Part shown: positions 17,115 through 26,301 of the stretch, piece after piece | How positions within the stretch are numbered: the stretch's first letter is position 1 | How the letters are laid out: each line of letters begins with the position of its first letter | Assembly (NCBI RefSeq): GCF_003353425.1 | Contig: NZ_QRAO01000002.1 | Location: forward strand, 46,454-110,453 | Length of the DNA stretch: 64,000 nt | Reading direction: 5' to 3' | Source: Marinirhabdus gelatinilytica | GTDB taxonomy: Bacteria; Bacteroidota; Bacteroidia; Flavobacteriales; Flavobacteriaceae | Notes under the pieces: generated by a model | Told to the model about the DNA's origin: nothing | The model's database searches: none | What the model saw: the letters and a program-made list of their open reading frames with translations, nothing else | Position numbers and translations under genes: made by a program

Positions 17115-18446
17115 TCAACGGAAAACTGCATTTGGAAACACTACTACACTCTCATGACCATTGGCTCCCACAGCTGAAATGCCAAAGAAGTAATTGTCTA
17201 TCACGATACCCTTAAGGGTAAATTCTGAAACATCACCTACGTAACGGCTGTAATCCCAAGTTGGCGAAGTGGTATCGCGCCAATAAATTTTATACCCTAC
17301 GGCACCTTCAACCCTATCCCACTTAAATTTTGCTGAAGGTTCCACTATACCGCCTATGGCGACATTTTTGGGGGCAGGGGGAGCCCAAGCCAAGCTCGCC
17401 ATGGTAATCGCATTTACAGCGGTGAGTTTTTTTGCATATTCGAAATTAACAAATTTCAGTCTGTCACCGTATTCAATACCGTTCTCGGTACGGATATCCT
17501 GGTGCTGTTGGGTATAATTTTCATGGGCTTCCATAATACGCACCCCTGCAAATCCTAGATCGTTGAAGGGTCGATGGTGCCCACCACGCCCAAAACGATC
17601 CAATCGATAGATCATCATGGGGTTCATCTCTGGCATATAGGTTTCAGTGGTTTTGTGGACATAGCGCGCAAGTTGGCGAGAGATGCCATCTACCTCACCA
17701 CCGTAAAAGCGTCTCCTTCTGCGTTCTTGCTCGGTTTCGGTGGGGGGAGTTGGTTCAGAGAAAATCCTAAAATCTCTATTGCTTATCACGCCGTCCACAC
17801 CTTTTATATTGCCTATCATATCGTTGTTAAGTACGCCTATGATGTCCCAGCCCTCTTCTTTTGCCCAAGCTGCAAAACCTGCACCGCCAAAGAGTCCTTG
17901 CTCTTCACCACTTAATCCTAAATACACAATACTAGCATCAAAAGTATACTTGGAGAGTACCCTGGCAGCTTCTATGGCACCTGCCATACCACTGGCATTG
18001 TCGTTGGCACCAGGGGCATCTTTGGTAAAATCGCTACCATCGCTGTTTCGGGAATCTATATCGCCACTCATTATGATGTAGCGGTTGGGATATTTTGCGC
18101 CTTTTTGTACTGCGGCTACGTTTACGATCCAAGTATCCTTGGGGACACGCCGGTTACCTTCGGCCTTCACAAAGTCCTTTTGGTAAAATACATCCAGACA
18201 GTTGTTGCAATCTTTTGATATCGTTTCAAATTCGGTCTTTATCCATCGTCTGGCAGCACCAATACCACGGGTATCACTCACGGTATCGCTAAAGGTGTTT
18301 CGTGTACCAAAACCTGCTAGGGTCGTGATGTCTGCCTCAATTCTTTCAGCAGAAACAGCGTTGATGATGTCATATATTTTTGGGTTGGTTTGCGAGCTTA
18401 CACTAACCGTTATAAGGACTGAGCAAATTAAAACAAGGTATTTCAT
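17115..18446 (-). CDS. Secreted M28 family zinc aminopeptidase
   Basis: The 443-residue product has a signal peptide (MKYLVLICSVLITVSVSSQ). The M28 core shows YIIMSGDIDSRNSDG, the bridging Asp in GANDNASGMAGAIEAARVL, the catalytic Glu pair in LGLSGEEQGLFGG, NNDMIGN and a late His in GGHHRPFNDLGF. Residues from about 355 form a fibronectin-like domain (PKNVAIGGIVEPSAKFKWDRVEGAVGYKIYWRD). There is no T9SS sorting domain, so it is probably periplasmic. It should release amino acids or dipeptides from peptides. A promoter box lies 22 nt upstream. Confidence 0.9.
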   Translation of the reverse strand: MKYLVLICSVLITVSVSSQTNPKIYDIINAVSAERIEADITTLAGFGTRNTFSDTVSDTRGIGAARRWIKTEFETISKDCNNCLDVFYQKDFVKAEGNRRVPKDTWIVNVAAVQKGAKYPNRYIIMSGDIDSRNSDGSDFTKDAPGANDNASGMAGAIEAARVLSKYTFDASIVYLGLSGEEQGLFGGAGFAAWAKEEGWDIIGVLNNDMIGNIKGVDGVISNRDFRIFSEPTPPTETEQERRRRRFYGGEVDGISRQLARYVHKTTETYMPEMNPMMIYRLDRFGRGGHHRPFNDLGFAGVRIMEAHENYTQQHQDIRTENGIEYGDRLKFVNFEYAKKLTAVNAITMASLAWAPPAPKNVAIGGIVEPSAKFKWDRVEGAVGYKIYWRDTTSPTWDYSRYVGDVSEFTLKGIVIDNYFFGISAVGANGHESVVVFPNAVFR

Positions 18447-18468
18447 AGCTAAAGTTTTTTTAAAAGTA

Positions 18469-18476
18469 CAAAATTA
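18469..18476 (-). promoter_or_regulatory. TAnnTTTG promoter box, M28 peptidase gene
   Basis: On the minus strand this reads TAATTTTG, 22 nt before the ATG at 18446. Confidence 0.55.
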
Positions 18477-18499
18477 TTGTAGCTATGACTATGTATTTT

Positions 18500-19153
18500 T
18501 TAATAGGGCAATGCTTCATACGCCCTACCAGAGAGCAAACTTTTAGGGTTGGGATCTGTATTTTTGAATGTGTTGGGTACAGATATATACGGATAGGGCC
18601 AGCTATCCTGGGTAACCACAAAATGTAGATGCGGATACCCCGCTAATCCTGTCGCACCACTGTAGCCAAGGGTGTCACCCTGTTTAACCGTTTCCCCTAC
18701 TGTTACAATAGCGCCATCTTTGGTGAGGTGCATATATTGCGCATAGGTGTTGTCAAAATGTCTTACCACAACTAAATTGTTGGGAAACTCCCCGTCAAAA
18801 CCACTTTCGGTTACGTGTACAACCTTACCGTCACGGGAGGCCGTTATTATAGTGCCGATACTCATATTAAAATCGATGGCAAATTGGTCTGGCCCCCCAG
18901 CACTGTGAAAAGAACCTCCACAATGGCTCAGTCCAATAACATACGATTCTCCTACTGGATAGGGTAATACATAGGGAGATGTAGTCCATTCTGGATACGT
19001 AACATTGCAATTTCCCAGCGTAGGAGGGTTGTTGCCCACATTGTTACCATTTTCTGGACCTGCTCCCGTGGGGTTGTAAATATCGGGCCTATCATCTTCT
19101 GAACCACAAAAAGAAAGACCTATAAGGAGGAATACTACAAGAAAAAATTTCAT
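18500..19153 (-). CDS. M23 family peptidase (LytM type), probable lipoprotein
   Basis: The 217-residue product has an N-terminus MKFFLVVFLLIGLSFCGSEDD, a hydrophobic stretch ending in a Cys. The -1 Phe is unusual for a lipobox, but the SEDD following Cys resembles the acidic export signal of surface lipoproteins in Bacteroidetes. The M23 fold covers about 70-200: GGPDQFAIDFNMSIGTIITASRDGKVVHV, GETVKQGDTLGYSGATG and HLHFVVTQ, with the HxH zinc ligands present; HCGGSFH supplies further His. It may cut peptidoglycan cross-links or other peptides. It lies 53 bp upstream of, and co-directional with, the M28 peptidase gene. Confidence 0.85.
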   Translation of the reverse strand: MKFFLVVFLLIGLSFCGSEDDRPDIYNPTGAGPENGNNVGNNPPTLGNCNVTYPEWTTSPYVLPYPVGESYVIGLSHCGGSFHSAGGPDQFAIDFNMSIGTIITASRDGKVVHVTESGFDGEFPNNLVVVRHFDNTYAQYMHLTKDGAIVTVGETVKQGDTLGYSGATGLAGYPHLHFVVTQDSWPYPYISVPNTFKNTDPNPKSLLSGRAYEALPY

Positions 19154-19273
19154 AAGATTAGTTTTAGTTAAATGTAAGGTACTTAAGTGCTAGGCTCATA
19201 AAATTTAGGTGGTTTTAGAGTAAGAATAATTATTTTTAAATCGGTTTTTGGTTAAAACCTATATTTTTAGCGT

Positions 19274-20338
19274 ATGGTTGAAATCCTCCGATATTTTATA
19301 TTCTTTTATTGCCTGTTGGGAATCTTTATTGCAGGTGGATTGTTTTTTAGAAAACGTTCGCCGGCAAATATTACCTTGGCATTGTATATATTGCTATTCA
19401 CTTTTGAGCAATTGGACTTTTTGTATACTACTAGTAACGTAGTTCTTATCTATCCTTCTTACTATCTTTATATGTATCCTATTTGTTTTTTGTTCGGTCC
19501 TTCGTTATGGCTTCACCTTAAATTTATAAAGGATCCCAAAGCAACATTTAAGTGGAAACATTTGTTGCACGCGATACCGTTTGTGCTCTTTATAGTTATA
19601 GCATTACTTCCACTATATCAACTTGGGGGTGAGGAAAGGATAGCTTATACCAGAGAAAATTTTATGAACCAAATGATGCCGCTCAATTATATTAGAACTG
19701 GGCACGTTACGCTCTACGGGGTTTTCTTGCTATTGGGTGTATCCAAGAATAGTTTCTATAAAAAGGATAAGGTTGGATTGTATATGTTGGTGATTGCCGT
19801 AATATATTTTGTAACGGCAGTTCTGCAGGTGTGCCTAACATTATTTGCAGATAGTTTTAGGCAGTTCTCTATTTTCTTTTTCTTAGGGTCTTCTATTTTC
19901 TTGATCGCTGGTTTTGTGCTGTATCGTTACCCAGAATTTTTGGAAGAAATACAAAAGAAATATTTTTCGAATACCTTACACGAAAAAGCTAAGCAGCGTA
20001 TCGAAAAAAAAATAACTTCATCCAGAAATGAAATATCCCTTTTCTTGAAAAACAACTTAAAACTACGGGAATACAGCGCATTCATTAAAGAAAAACCGCA
20101 CCATGTCTCACAAGTGTTTTCCGAAAACCTGAACACCTCGTTTTCTAACTTTGTAAACGAAATAAGGGTTAAAAACGCTGCGAGCCTTCTGAGAGACCCA
20201 AAAAAAGATAACTTAAAAATATTGGCCATTGCCTTTGAGAGCGGATTTAATAACAATGTTACCTTTAACAAGGCCTTTGTAAAGGAAATGGGCACTACAC
20301 CGGGCAAATACAGAAAAAATAGAGCTTCCCTATTGTAA
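19274..20338 (+). CDS. Membrane-anchored AraC-family regulator
   Basis: The 354-residue product has about seven hydrophobic segments over residues 1-220, followed by a cytoplasmic linker and a C-terminal AraC/HTH_18 domain (NTSFSNFVNEIRVKNAASLLRDP...ILAIAFESGFNNNVTFNKAFVKEMGTTPGKYRKN). Membrane-bound AraC regulators of this layout are common in Bacteroidetes. They presumably sense an envelope or extracellular signal; no ligand is evident. The last 9 bp overlap the convergent propeller gene, which might be a target, but that is only a guess from position. Confidence 0.88.
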   Translation: MVEILRYFIFFYCLLGIFIAGGLFFRKRSPANITLALYILLFTFEQLDFLYTTSNVVLIYPSYYLYMYPICFLFGPSLWLHLKFIKDPKATFKWKHLLHAIPFVLFIVIALLPLYQLGGEERIAYTRENFMNQMMPLNYIRTGHVTLYGVFLLLGVSKNSFYKKDKVGLYMLVIAVIYFVTAVLQVCLTLFADSFRQFSIFFFLGSSIFLIAGFVLYRYPEFLEEIQKKYFSNTLHEKAKQRIEKKITSSRNEISLFLKNNLKLREYSAFIKEKPHHVSQVFSENLNTSFSNFVNEIRVKNAASLLRDPKKDNLKILAIAFESGFNNNVTFNKAFVKEMGTTPGKYRKNRASLL

Positions 20339-21868
20339 GAAAAACACCTTCGTTATCTTACCCTTGTTTATTTCGTATATAGCTACAGCATGAAACTCAT
20401 TGCCATTTGCGGTAATAACTTCTTCATCTATAACAATGTTGCCAATGGTCATTCGTGTTGGTACGGTATAGGAAAGATCTGGGGTATTCTCGAAAAACTG
20501 GGTGTAGCCATTTCTCATTTCGGTTTTTCCCTTGCTTCTCAGTTGGTTGGGGTAGGTGTAGGTTTTAACATCTTCGGTATAGGCCTTTAAAAATTCTTCG
20601 ATATCACGCTCGTTATAGGATTTCATTTGTGCTAGAACTGGAGGTAGTGGATCTTCAGCTTTTTTATTCGATATAAATGCCATGGACTGTATAAGGCCAT
20701 CTTTGGTCTCATAAATGGTCATCTGCCTATTTGGTTTCCCGTTCACTGTTGCGATCTCTTCGTCTATAACATAGTTTCCAATCACTATTCGATCCTTTAC
20801 TTCCACATTCCAACTTTTATTGTTTTTATAAAAGCGAGCATAGTTCTCTTTTAGTTTTTTCCTCCCTACATACATTGTATCGGCAGGGAAGCGGCTTACC
20901 ACTACATCTTCAGAAAAAGCATTTGCAGAATTTTCCAAATCACCATTGTTAAAGGGAGCTATGTGGACGTCTACAATTTGCGAAGGGGTTTTCGTTTTCC
21001 TTTTAGCAGCAAAGGATATATACTTGCCGTTTGGGCTTACGGCAATGCGGGTAATGTCTGTTATATTTTGTTGGGACAGGTCTGCCATTTCGGTCCACTC
21101 ACCAGGACCGAACATATCGTACACATATAATTTTGAGCCACTCCCTAGAATGAGGGTTGTGGAATCTATCCACGCGTAATCTTGTATCCCGATGGGCAGT
21201 TGGCAAACAAAGTAGGTCTCTTCGGCTTCCGCTACATCAACCAAGTATATATCGTGGTTTTTTTCTTCATTGATAACCGTGTAGCTCACATTTTTTGAAC
21301 CGGGAACCTTATGTATGGAGCGTCCGGCATTTTCAACATATATTCCAGCTTCGTCCCTTGGTATATTAGCAATGACCAAATCCAACTGATTTCCAGCAAG
21401 TATTGAGGCCACCACCCAATCCTTATCGTAAAAAGCATAATAGGCAATTTCCAGCTCGCTCAATAGCATTTGGTAATCACCGTGGTCGGGATGTGAAAAG
21501 TCGTACTTATAGAGCCGTTGTAAACCCGTGGTGTCCAAGCGTACAGCGGTAACATACTCGCCTCCGGGCATCACCTTTGGGGAATACTCTCCTCCTGCTG
21601 TGGGGGCGTTTATGCGATGTTGTGTTTTTTCTGAAATGTAATACAGCATAATTTCCGTTTGCCCATTCTGGGTGCCCGCATACAGCAATCTATTATCATC
21701 CATAAAGTACGGTTGGTTATCGTACCCCTTGTTTTCTGATATGTTTCTGAAATTAGAAACCTGGAACAATGAGTCCCCCCTTTCCATATCAACTAAAAAG
21801 ACATCGGTGTCGGGTTGTGCCGAAACATATAGAGAGAAAAAGACTAAAAGTATTGGAAGGATCTTCAT
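20330..21868 (-). CDS. Secreted TolB-like beta-propeller protein with tandem NTF2/SnoaL-like domains
   Basis: The 512-residue product starts with a signal peptide (MKILPILLVFFSLYVSA). Residues about 40-310 look like a TolB/WD40-like propeller (YAGTQNGQTEIMLYY, GEYSPKVMPGGEYVTAVRLD, IAVSPNGKYISFAAKRK). Two SnoaL/NTF2-like modules follow: one with YARFYKNNKSWNVEVKDRIVIGNYVIDEEIATVNG, and a fuller one (RDIEEFLKAYTEDVKTYTYP...MTIGNIVIDEEVITANG) to the C-terminus. The shared phrase IGN.VIDEE in both suggests an internal duplication. No catalytic role can be assigned. A TATATTTG promoter box lies 25 nt upstream. Confidence 0.8.
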   Translation of the reverse strand: MKILPILLVFFSLYVSAQPDTDVFLVDMERGDSLFQVSNFRNISENKGYDNQPYFMDDNRLLYAGTQNGQTEIMLYYISEKTQHRINAPTAGGEYSPKVMPGGEYVTAVRLDTTGLQRLYKYDFSHPDHGDYQMLLSELEIAYYAFYDKDWVVASILAGNQLDLVIANIPRDEAGIYVENAGRSIHKVPGSKNVSYTVINEEKNHDIYLVDVAEAEETYFVCQLPIGIQDYAWIDSTTLILGSGSKLYVYDMFGPGEWTEMADLSQQNITDITRIAVSPNGKYISFAAKRKTKTPSQIVDVHIAPFNNGDLENSANAFSEDVVVSRFPADTMYVGRKKLKENYARFYKNNKSWNVEVKDRIVIGNYVIDEEIATVNGKPNRQMTIYETKDGLIQSMAFISNKKAEDPLPPVLAQMKSYNERDIEEFLKAYTEDVKTYTYPNQLRSKGKTEMRNGYTQFFENTPDLSYTVPTRMTIGNIVIDEEVITANGNEFHAVAIYEINKGKITKVFFLQ

Positions 21869-21893
21869 TATAGCTGTTTAAGACTGAAAGGTA

Positions 21894-21901
21894 CAAATAT
21901 A
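21894..21901 (-). promoter_or_regulatory. TAnnTTTG promoter box, propeller gene
   Basis: On the minus strand this reads TATATTTG, 25 nt before the ATG at 21868. It diverges from the + strand box at 21961-21968. Confidence 0.6.
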
Positions 21902-21960
21902 GCTACAATGTGGACCAAGGAAATTTTATTACCCTACTAAAATACTTCGTTTTTAAGTTG

Positions 21961-21968
21961 TATTTTTG
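21961..21968 (+). promoter_or_regulatory. TAnnTTTG promoter box deciding the start of the secreted nuclease gene
   Basis: TATTTTTG ends 7 nt before the ATG at 21976. It lies inside the frame that would follow an upstream ATG at 21910, so 21976, which begins a clean signal peptide, is the better start. Confidence 0.6.
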
Positions 21969-21975
21969 CAAGGCT

Positions 21976-23130
21976 ATGAAAAAATTAGTATTGTGCTTAC
22001 TCTTGCCAGGTTTTTTGTATTCCCAGTCGCTTGAAGACTTAGATTTCGGAACGCCAGAAACCCTGGATATCGTTACCTGGAATATCGAGTTTTTCCCTAA
22101 AAACAATCAGGCTACCATACAGTATGTAGTAGCGATCGTGGAAGCAATGGAGGCCGATATTGTTGCCATACAGGAAGTGGACGACTACTTTGCCTTTAAC
22201 GAGCTCGTATCCTATCTGGACGATTATGGAGCCTACCGTATCTCTACCAACAATAGAGGCTTGGCATACCTTTACAGAAAAGATGTAGTACAGATAAATG
22301 ATGGGTACGAGCTGTTTACACAATTGCCTGAGGCCGATAATTTTCCAAGGTTCCCCATGGTGCTGGATATTTTTTACGGCGGCGAAAGAGTAGTGCTTAT
22401 AAACAACCACTTTAAATGTTGTGGAGATGGTGAGATTGATCCCAACGATATGTGGGACGAAGAAACCCGAAGGTTCAATGCCAGTACCTTGCTGAAAGCG
22501 TATATAGACCAAAACCTGGACGATGTGCCGGTAGTACTCCTGGGCGATCTCAATGATATTTTAACAGACCCTATGCAACACAACGTTTTCAGTGCTTTTT
22601 TGAACGATCCCGATGATTTTTTCTTTACCGATATTGACATTGCCCAAGGTACCGAGGCCAACTGGTCCTATCCTTCCTGGCCCTCCCACTTGGACCATAT
22701 TTTGATTACCGATGAACTCTTCGATCTCTTTAATAGTACTGAAGGAAATGTAGAGACCCTAAAGATTGAAGATTATCTCACTGGGGGCTGGCAGGAATAC
22801 GACCAGAATGTGTCTGACCACCGCCCCGTTGCCCTACAGTTACCTATTGAAGAGATTGTATTGCAAACTGATGAGTTCGCTATTGCCAATTCCGTATTTG
22901 TATATCCCAATCCTTTCAGTGAACGCACCATTTTTAAACTGCCCGAAAGTTTTTTAGAAACCAATATCGCTATATACAATGCCCAAGGACAGTTGGTACA
23001 TGCTACCAGTGTTGATGCTGGCGCACGGGAGTATGTTTGGGAAAGTTCGCGCCATGCTTCAGGTTTTTACTTTGCTAAGGTGTATGCTGGAACCAATGAG
23101 ATAGCTACTCTAAAACTAGTGATACAATAA
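21976..23130 (+). CDS. T9SS-secreted endonuclease/exonuclease/phosphatase family protein
   Basis: The 384-residue product begins with signal peptide MKKLVLCLLLPGFLYSQ. The DNase I-like fold shows all key motifs: LDIVTWNIEFFPKN, IVAIQEVDDY (metal-binding Glu), LLGDLNDIL (catalytic Asp/Asn), SWPSHLDHILI and VSDHRPVALQL (terminal Asp-His). A T9SS type A sorting domain ends the protein (FVYPNPFSERTIFKL...YNAQGQLV...GFYFAKVY). It is probably an extracellular nuclease or phosphodiesterase used to gain phosphate or nucleotides. The start at 21976 is supported by the promoter box and signal peptide. Confidence 0.9.
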   Translation: MKKLVLCLLLPGFLYSQSLEDLDFGTPETLDIVTWNIEFFPKNNQATIQYVVAIVEAMEADIVAIQEVDDYFAFNELVSYLDDYGAYRISTNNRGLAYLYRKDVVQINDGYELFTQLPEADNFPRFPMVLDIFYGGERVVLINNHFKCCGDGEIDPNDMWDEETRRFNASTLLKAYIDQNLDDVPVVLLGDLNDILTDPMQHNVFSAFLNDPDDFFFTDIDIAQGTEANWSYPSWPSHLDHILITDELFDLFNSTEGNVETLKIEDYLTGGWQEYDQNVSDHRPVALQLPIEEIVLQTDEFAIANSVFVYPNPFSERTIFKLPESFLETNIAIYNAQGQLVHATSVDAGAREYVWESSRHASGFYFAKVYAGTNEIATLKLVIQ

Positions 23131-23158
23131 AAAAACCGCCTCCAAAAGCTGAAGACGG
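23129..23158 (-). terminator. Terminator of the fad operon
   Basis: Read on the minus strand, a 9-bp stem (CCGTCTTCA with TGGAGGCGG, two G.U wobbles; + coordinates 23136-23158) with a 5-nt loop is followed by seven T (A at 23129-23135). It lies just past the stop of the acyl-CoA dehydrogenase gene and touches the stop codon of the opposite-strand nuclease gene. Confidence 0.75.
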
Positions 23159-23188
23159 CTTGCAATTGATCTAACCAATATTAAAAAT

Positions 23189-24994
23189 TTAAAAGGGGTA
23201 CGTATTCTCTGCCGTTACCTTTTCAGCGATCTTGTTACGCAAGGCAACTACATTGGGCATGTTTTGGTATTTGGTAAAACGTTTCAGTCCCACAAGCATC
23301 ATTTTCTGTTCGTCTCCTTCAGCAAAGCTCACGATGCCTTCCTTGGCTTTTTGCGTTACAATGTCCACAGCATGGTATAAATATAATTTTGCCATTGCCA
23401 CTTGATATTCTGCGTTGGCACCATTATTCTTTGAGGTCTTTTCAGCTCTCAGTATAGCACTTTCGGCCATATAGATCTCAATCAGGATATCGGCGCTCGC
23501 CAACAATAATTGCTGGTGCTGTTCTAGGTCCGGTCCAAATTTTTGTACAGCACTTCCTGCAACCATCAAGAACACTTTTTTCAGCTTGGCTACCATCGCT
23601 TTTTCTTCACTGAGCGTTTCTGAAAAATCTGGCGTATCAAAACTTGGGATGCCCATTAATTCCTTAGCAACTTCCTGGGCTGGATTTAAAAGATCTACGT
23701 GTCCTTTCATCGCTTTCTTTACCAACATTCCCACGGCCAACATACGGTTTATCTCGTTGGTCCCTTCATAGATACGCGAAATACGTGCATCACGCCATGC
23801 GGCTTCCATTGGGGTATCGGCACTAAAGCCCATTCCGCCAAAAATCTGGATACCTTCGTCACTACAATTTTGGATGTCTTCTGAAACGGCTACTTTTAAA
23901 ATAGAGCACTCAATGGCATATTCCTCAACACCTTTCAGTTCGGCTTCTTGGTGACTGTTGCCTTGGCTTTCACGAATGGAGATACGGTCTTCAATATTCT
24001 TGGCAGCACGATACGAGGCCGACTCACCCACAAACACGTTTGTTGCCATTTCGGCCAATTTCGACTTTATGGCTCCAAATTTGGCGATAGGTGTTTTAAA
24101 TTGAACACGGTCGTTAGCATACTCGGTAGCTTTCCAAATCACTCTTCGCTGCGCGTCCAAACAGGCGGCTGCTAGTTTTATACGGCCTACGTTCAAGGCA
24201 TTCATGGCGATCTTGAAACCTTCGCCACGACCTGCCAGCATATTTTCTACAGGTACCTTGGTCTCGTTAAAGAATACCTGACGGGTAGAGGAGGAGTGGA
24301 TACCTAGTTTCTTTTCCTCTTCGCCCATGGAAATTCCATTTTCGGGATCGTTCTCCACGATAAATCCTGTGATGTTCTTATCGTCCTCAATACGTGCAAA
24401 GACAATCATCACATCGCAGAAGCCTGCATTGGAGATCCACATTTTCTGTCCGCTAAGGCTGTAGTATTTTCCATCATCGCTCAGTACGGCTTTTGTCTTT
24501 CCACTATTGGCATCACTACCCGCTCCTGGTTCTGTCAAGCAGTAAGCGCCAAACCATTCGCCCGTAGCAAGTTTAGGGACGTATTTTTGTCGTTGCTCTT
24601 CAGTACCATACAGGGTGATGGGCATGGTGCCAATGCCAGTATGGGCTCCAAATGCGGTTGCAATACTTCCCGTAGCTCCCGAAATATAATCGCACACCAA
24701 CATGGTGGTAACAAATCCCATTCCCAAGCCATCGTATTTTTCAGGTACTGCGATACCTAGGAGACCCAGTTCGCCAGCTTTGCGCATTACTTCTTCGGTG
24801 AGTTTATAATCTTTTGCTTCAAAGCGTTCTTTGTGTGGCCAGATTTCGCGATCTACAAATTCCTTTACCGATTCTTTCATCATTTTCTGCTCTTCTGAAA
24901 AATCTTCAGGAGTAAAAATGTCTTCACAAGGTGTTTCCTTTACCAAGAACTGCCCACCGCGAAGTATTTCTTTGTTTATTGTTTCTGTGCTCAT
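23189..24994 (-). CDS. fadE: Acyl-CoA dehydrogenase (FadE-like)
   Basis: The 601-residue FAD-dependent enzyme introduces the trans-2 double bond into acyl-CoA, the first step of beta-oxidation. Motifs: AFGAHTGIGTMPI, YCLTEPGAGSDANSG and MWISNAGFCDVMIVFARI (FAD/substrate regions), ALNVGRIKLAAACLDAQRR, and QIFGGMGFSADTPMEAAWRDARISRIYEGTNEINR. The catalytic Glu is probably the one in YEGTNEI or nearby. The extra C-terminal helical region makes it as long as Bacillus FadE (about 600) rather than short ACADs. It is the last gene of marR-fadN-fadA-fadE. Confidence 0.92.
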   Translation of the reverse strand: MSTETINKEILRGGQFLVKETPCEDIFTPEDFSEEQKMMKESVKEFVDREIWPHKERFEAKDYKLTEEVMRKAGELGLLGIAVPEKYDGLGMGFVTTMLVCDYISGATGSIATAFGAHTGIGTMPITLYGTEEQRQKYVPKLATGEWFGAYCLTEPGAGSDANSGKTKAVLSDDGKYYSLSGQKMWISNAGFCDVMIVFARIEDDKNITGFIVENDPENGISMGEEEKKLGIHSSSTRQVFFNETKVPVENMLAGRGEGFKIAMNALNVGRIKLAAACLDAQRRVIWKATEYANDRVQFKTPIAKFGAIKSKLAEMATNVFVGESASYRAAKNIEDRISIRESQGNSHQEAELKGVEEYAIECSILKVAVSEDIQNCSDEGIQIFGGMGFSADTPMEAAWRDARISRIYEGTNEINRMLAVGMLVKKAMKGHVDLLNPAQEVAKELMGIPSFDTPDFSETLSEEKAMVAKLKKVFLMVAGSAVQKFGPDLEQHQQLLLASADILIEIYMAESAILRAEKTSKNNGANAEYQVAMAKLYLYHAVDIVTQKAKEGIVSFAEGDEQKMMLVGLKRFTKYQNMPNVVALRNKIAEKVTAENTYPF

Positions 24995-25023
24995 TATTTT
25001 TTATTTCTTTAGAATGTCCGTTA

Positions 25024-25091
25024 GAGCGCAGTCGAGAACTAATATATATGATGTCTGGTCAATTTAAGGTCTCGACTGCGCTCGACCAGAC
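25024..25091. repeat. REP-like element with two interleaved inverted repeats
   Basis: The 14-bp arm GAGCGCAGTCGAGA (25024-25037) pairs with 25070-25083, and GTCTGGTC (25053-25060) pairs with GACCAGAC (25084-25091). The two pairs interleave (A-B-A'-B'). It fills the 108-bp gap between fadA and fadE. GC-rich TCTCGACTGCGCTC palindromes like this look like dispersed REP elements, from memory; it could stabilise or attenuate the polycistronic mRNA. Confidence 0.75.
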
Positions 25092-25102
25092 AAGTGTTTT
25101 AA

Positions 25103-26293
25103 CTATTTCAAAAATTCAAAAATCCCAGCAGCACCTTGTCCAGTCCCCACACACATGGTTACCATCCCGTATTGCCCCTGCATATTTCTTTTCCGCATTT
25201 CGTCGAACAACTGTACTGAAAGCTTGGCTCCTGTACAACCCAATGGGTGCCCCAATGCAATGGCGCCACCGTTTACGTTTACGATGTCCTTGTTTAAACC
25301 CAACTCACGAATTACGGCGAGACTCTGTGATGCAAAAGCTTCGTTCAATTCAATAAGTTTGATTTCGTCTTGTTTTAAACCTGCTTGTTCCAGTGCTTTT
25401 GGTATGGCCTTAACAGGGCCAATTCCCATAATGCGTGGCTCTACGCCCATAGCGGCATAATTTACCATACGGGCAATGGGTTCGATGTTCAGTTCCTTTA
25501 CCATATCCTCGCTCATCACCATTACGAAGGCTGCACCATCACTCATTTGTGAGGAATTTCCTGCAGTTACGCTTCCACCTTGTGCGAATACGGGGCGCAA
25601 TTTCGCCAATGCCTCTATGCTTGTACCTTTTCTTGGGCCTTCGTCTTTGTTTACCGTGTAGGTTTTAGTGGCTTTTTTGCCGTTTTCGTCCACGTAGGTT
25701 TGCTCCACTTCGATGGGGACAATCTGTTCCTGAAAGCGATCTTCGGCCTGAGCCTTCAATGCTTTCATATGGCTATTGTATGCAAACTCATCTTGATCTT
25801 CCCGAGATACATGGTATTGGTTCGCAACCGCTTCTGCCGTATTTCCCATGCCCCAATAGTAGTCTTCGTGACCGTTCTTTACGATGTCGTAATTCAGTTC
25901 TGGTTTGTAACCGGACATAGGTACACTACTCATACTCTCGGCTCCTCCTGCAATGATACAATCTGCCATTCCGCTCTGTATCTTTGCTGTGGCCAGTGCA
26001 ATGGTCTCTACCCCTGAGGAGCAAAAACGATTCACGGTCATTCCGGGAACGTCAACGATGTCGAGCCCCATTAGGGAGATCAATCTTCCAAAATTGAGAC
26101 CTTGTGACCCTTCGGGCATGGCATTACCCACAATCACATCATCTATTCGTTTTTTGTCGAGATTGGGCAGTTCCTTCATCATATACTGGATGGTCTCTGC
26201 AGCCAGATCGTCGGCTCTCTTAAATCTGAATAATCCCCTGGGTGCTTTCCCAACGGCGGTTCGATATGCTTTTACTATATATGCTGTTTTCAT
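25103..26293 (-). CDS. fadA: Acetyl-CoA C-acyltransferase (3-ketoacyl-CoA thiolase)
   Basis: The 396-residue thiolase cleaves 3-ketoacyl-CoA to acetyl-CoA and a shortened acyl-CoA. The nucleophilic Cys lies in [17 protein letters not shown], the second-domain His in [20 protein letters not shown] and the second Cys in [33 protein letters not shown] and [13 protein letters not shown] are family signatures. It lies between fadN (74 bp) and fadE (108 bp) on the same strand; the order fadN-fadA-fadE is that of the Bacillus subtilis fatty-acid degradation operon. Confidence 0.95.
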   Translation of the reverse strand: MKTAYIVKAYRTAVGKAPRGLFRFKRADDLAAETIQYMMKELPNLDKKRIDDVIVGNAMPEGSQGLNFGRLISLMGLDIVDVPGMTVNRFCSSGVETIALATAKIQSGMADCIIAGGAESMSSVPMSGYKPELNYDIVKNGHEDYYWGMGNTAEAVANQYHVSREDQDEFAYNSHMKALKAQAEDRFQEQIVPIEVEQTYVDENGKKATKTYTVNKDEGPRKGTSIEALAKLRPVFAQGGSVTAGNSSQMSDGAAFVMVMSEDMVKELNIEPIARMVNYAAMGVEPRIMGIGPVKAIPKALEQAGLKQDEIKLIELNEAFASQSLAVIRELGLNKDIVNVNGGAIALGHPLGCTGAKLSVQLFDEMRKRNMQGQYGMVTMCVGTGQGAAGIFEFLK

Positions 26294-26301
26294 TTTTTTT
26301 T

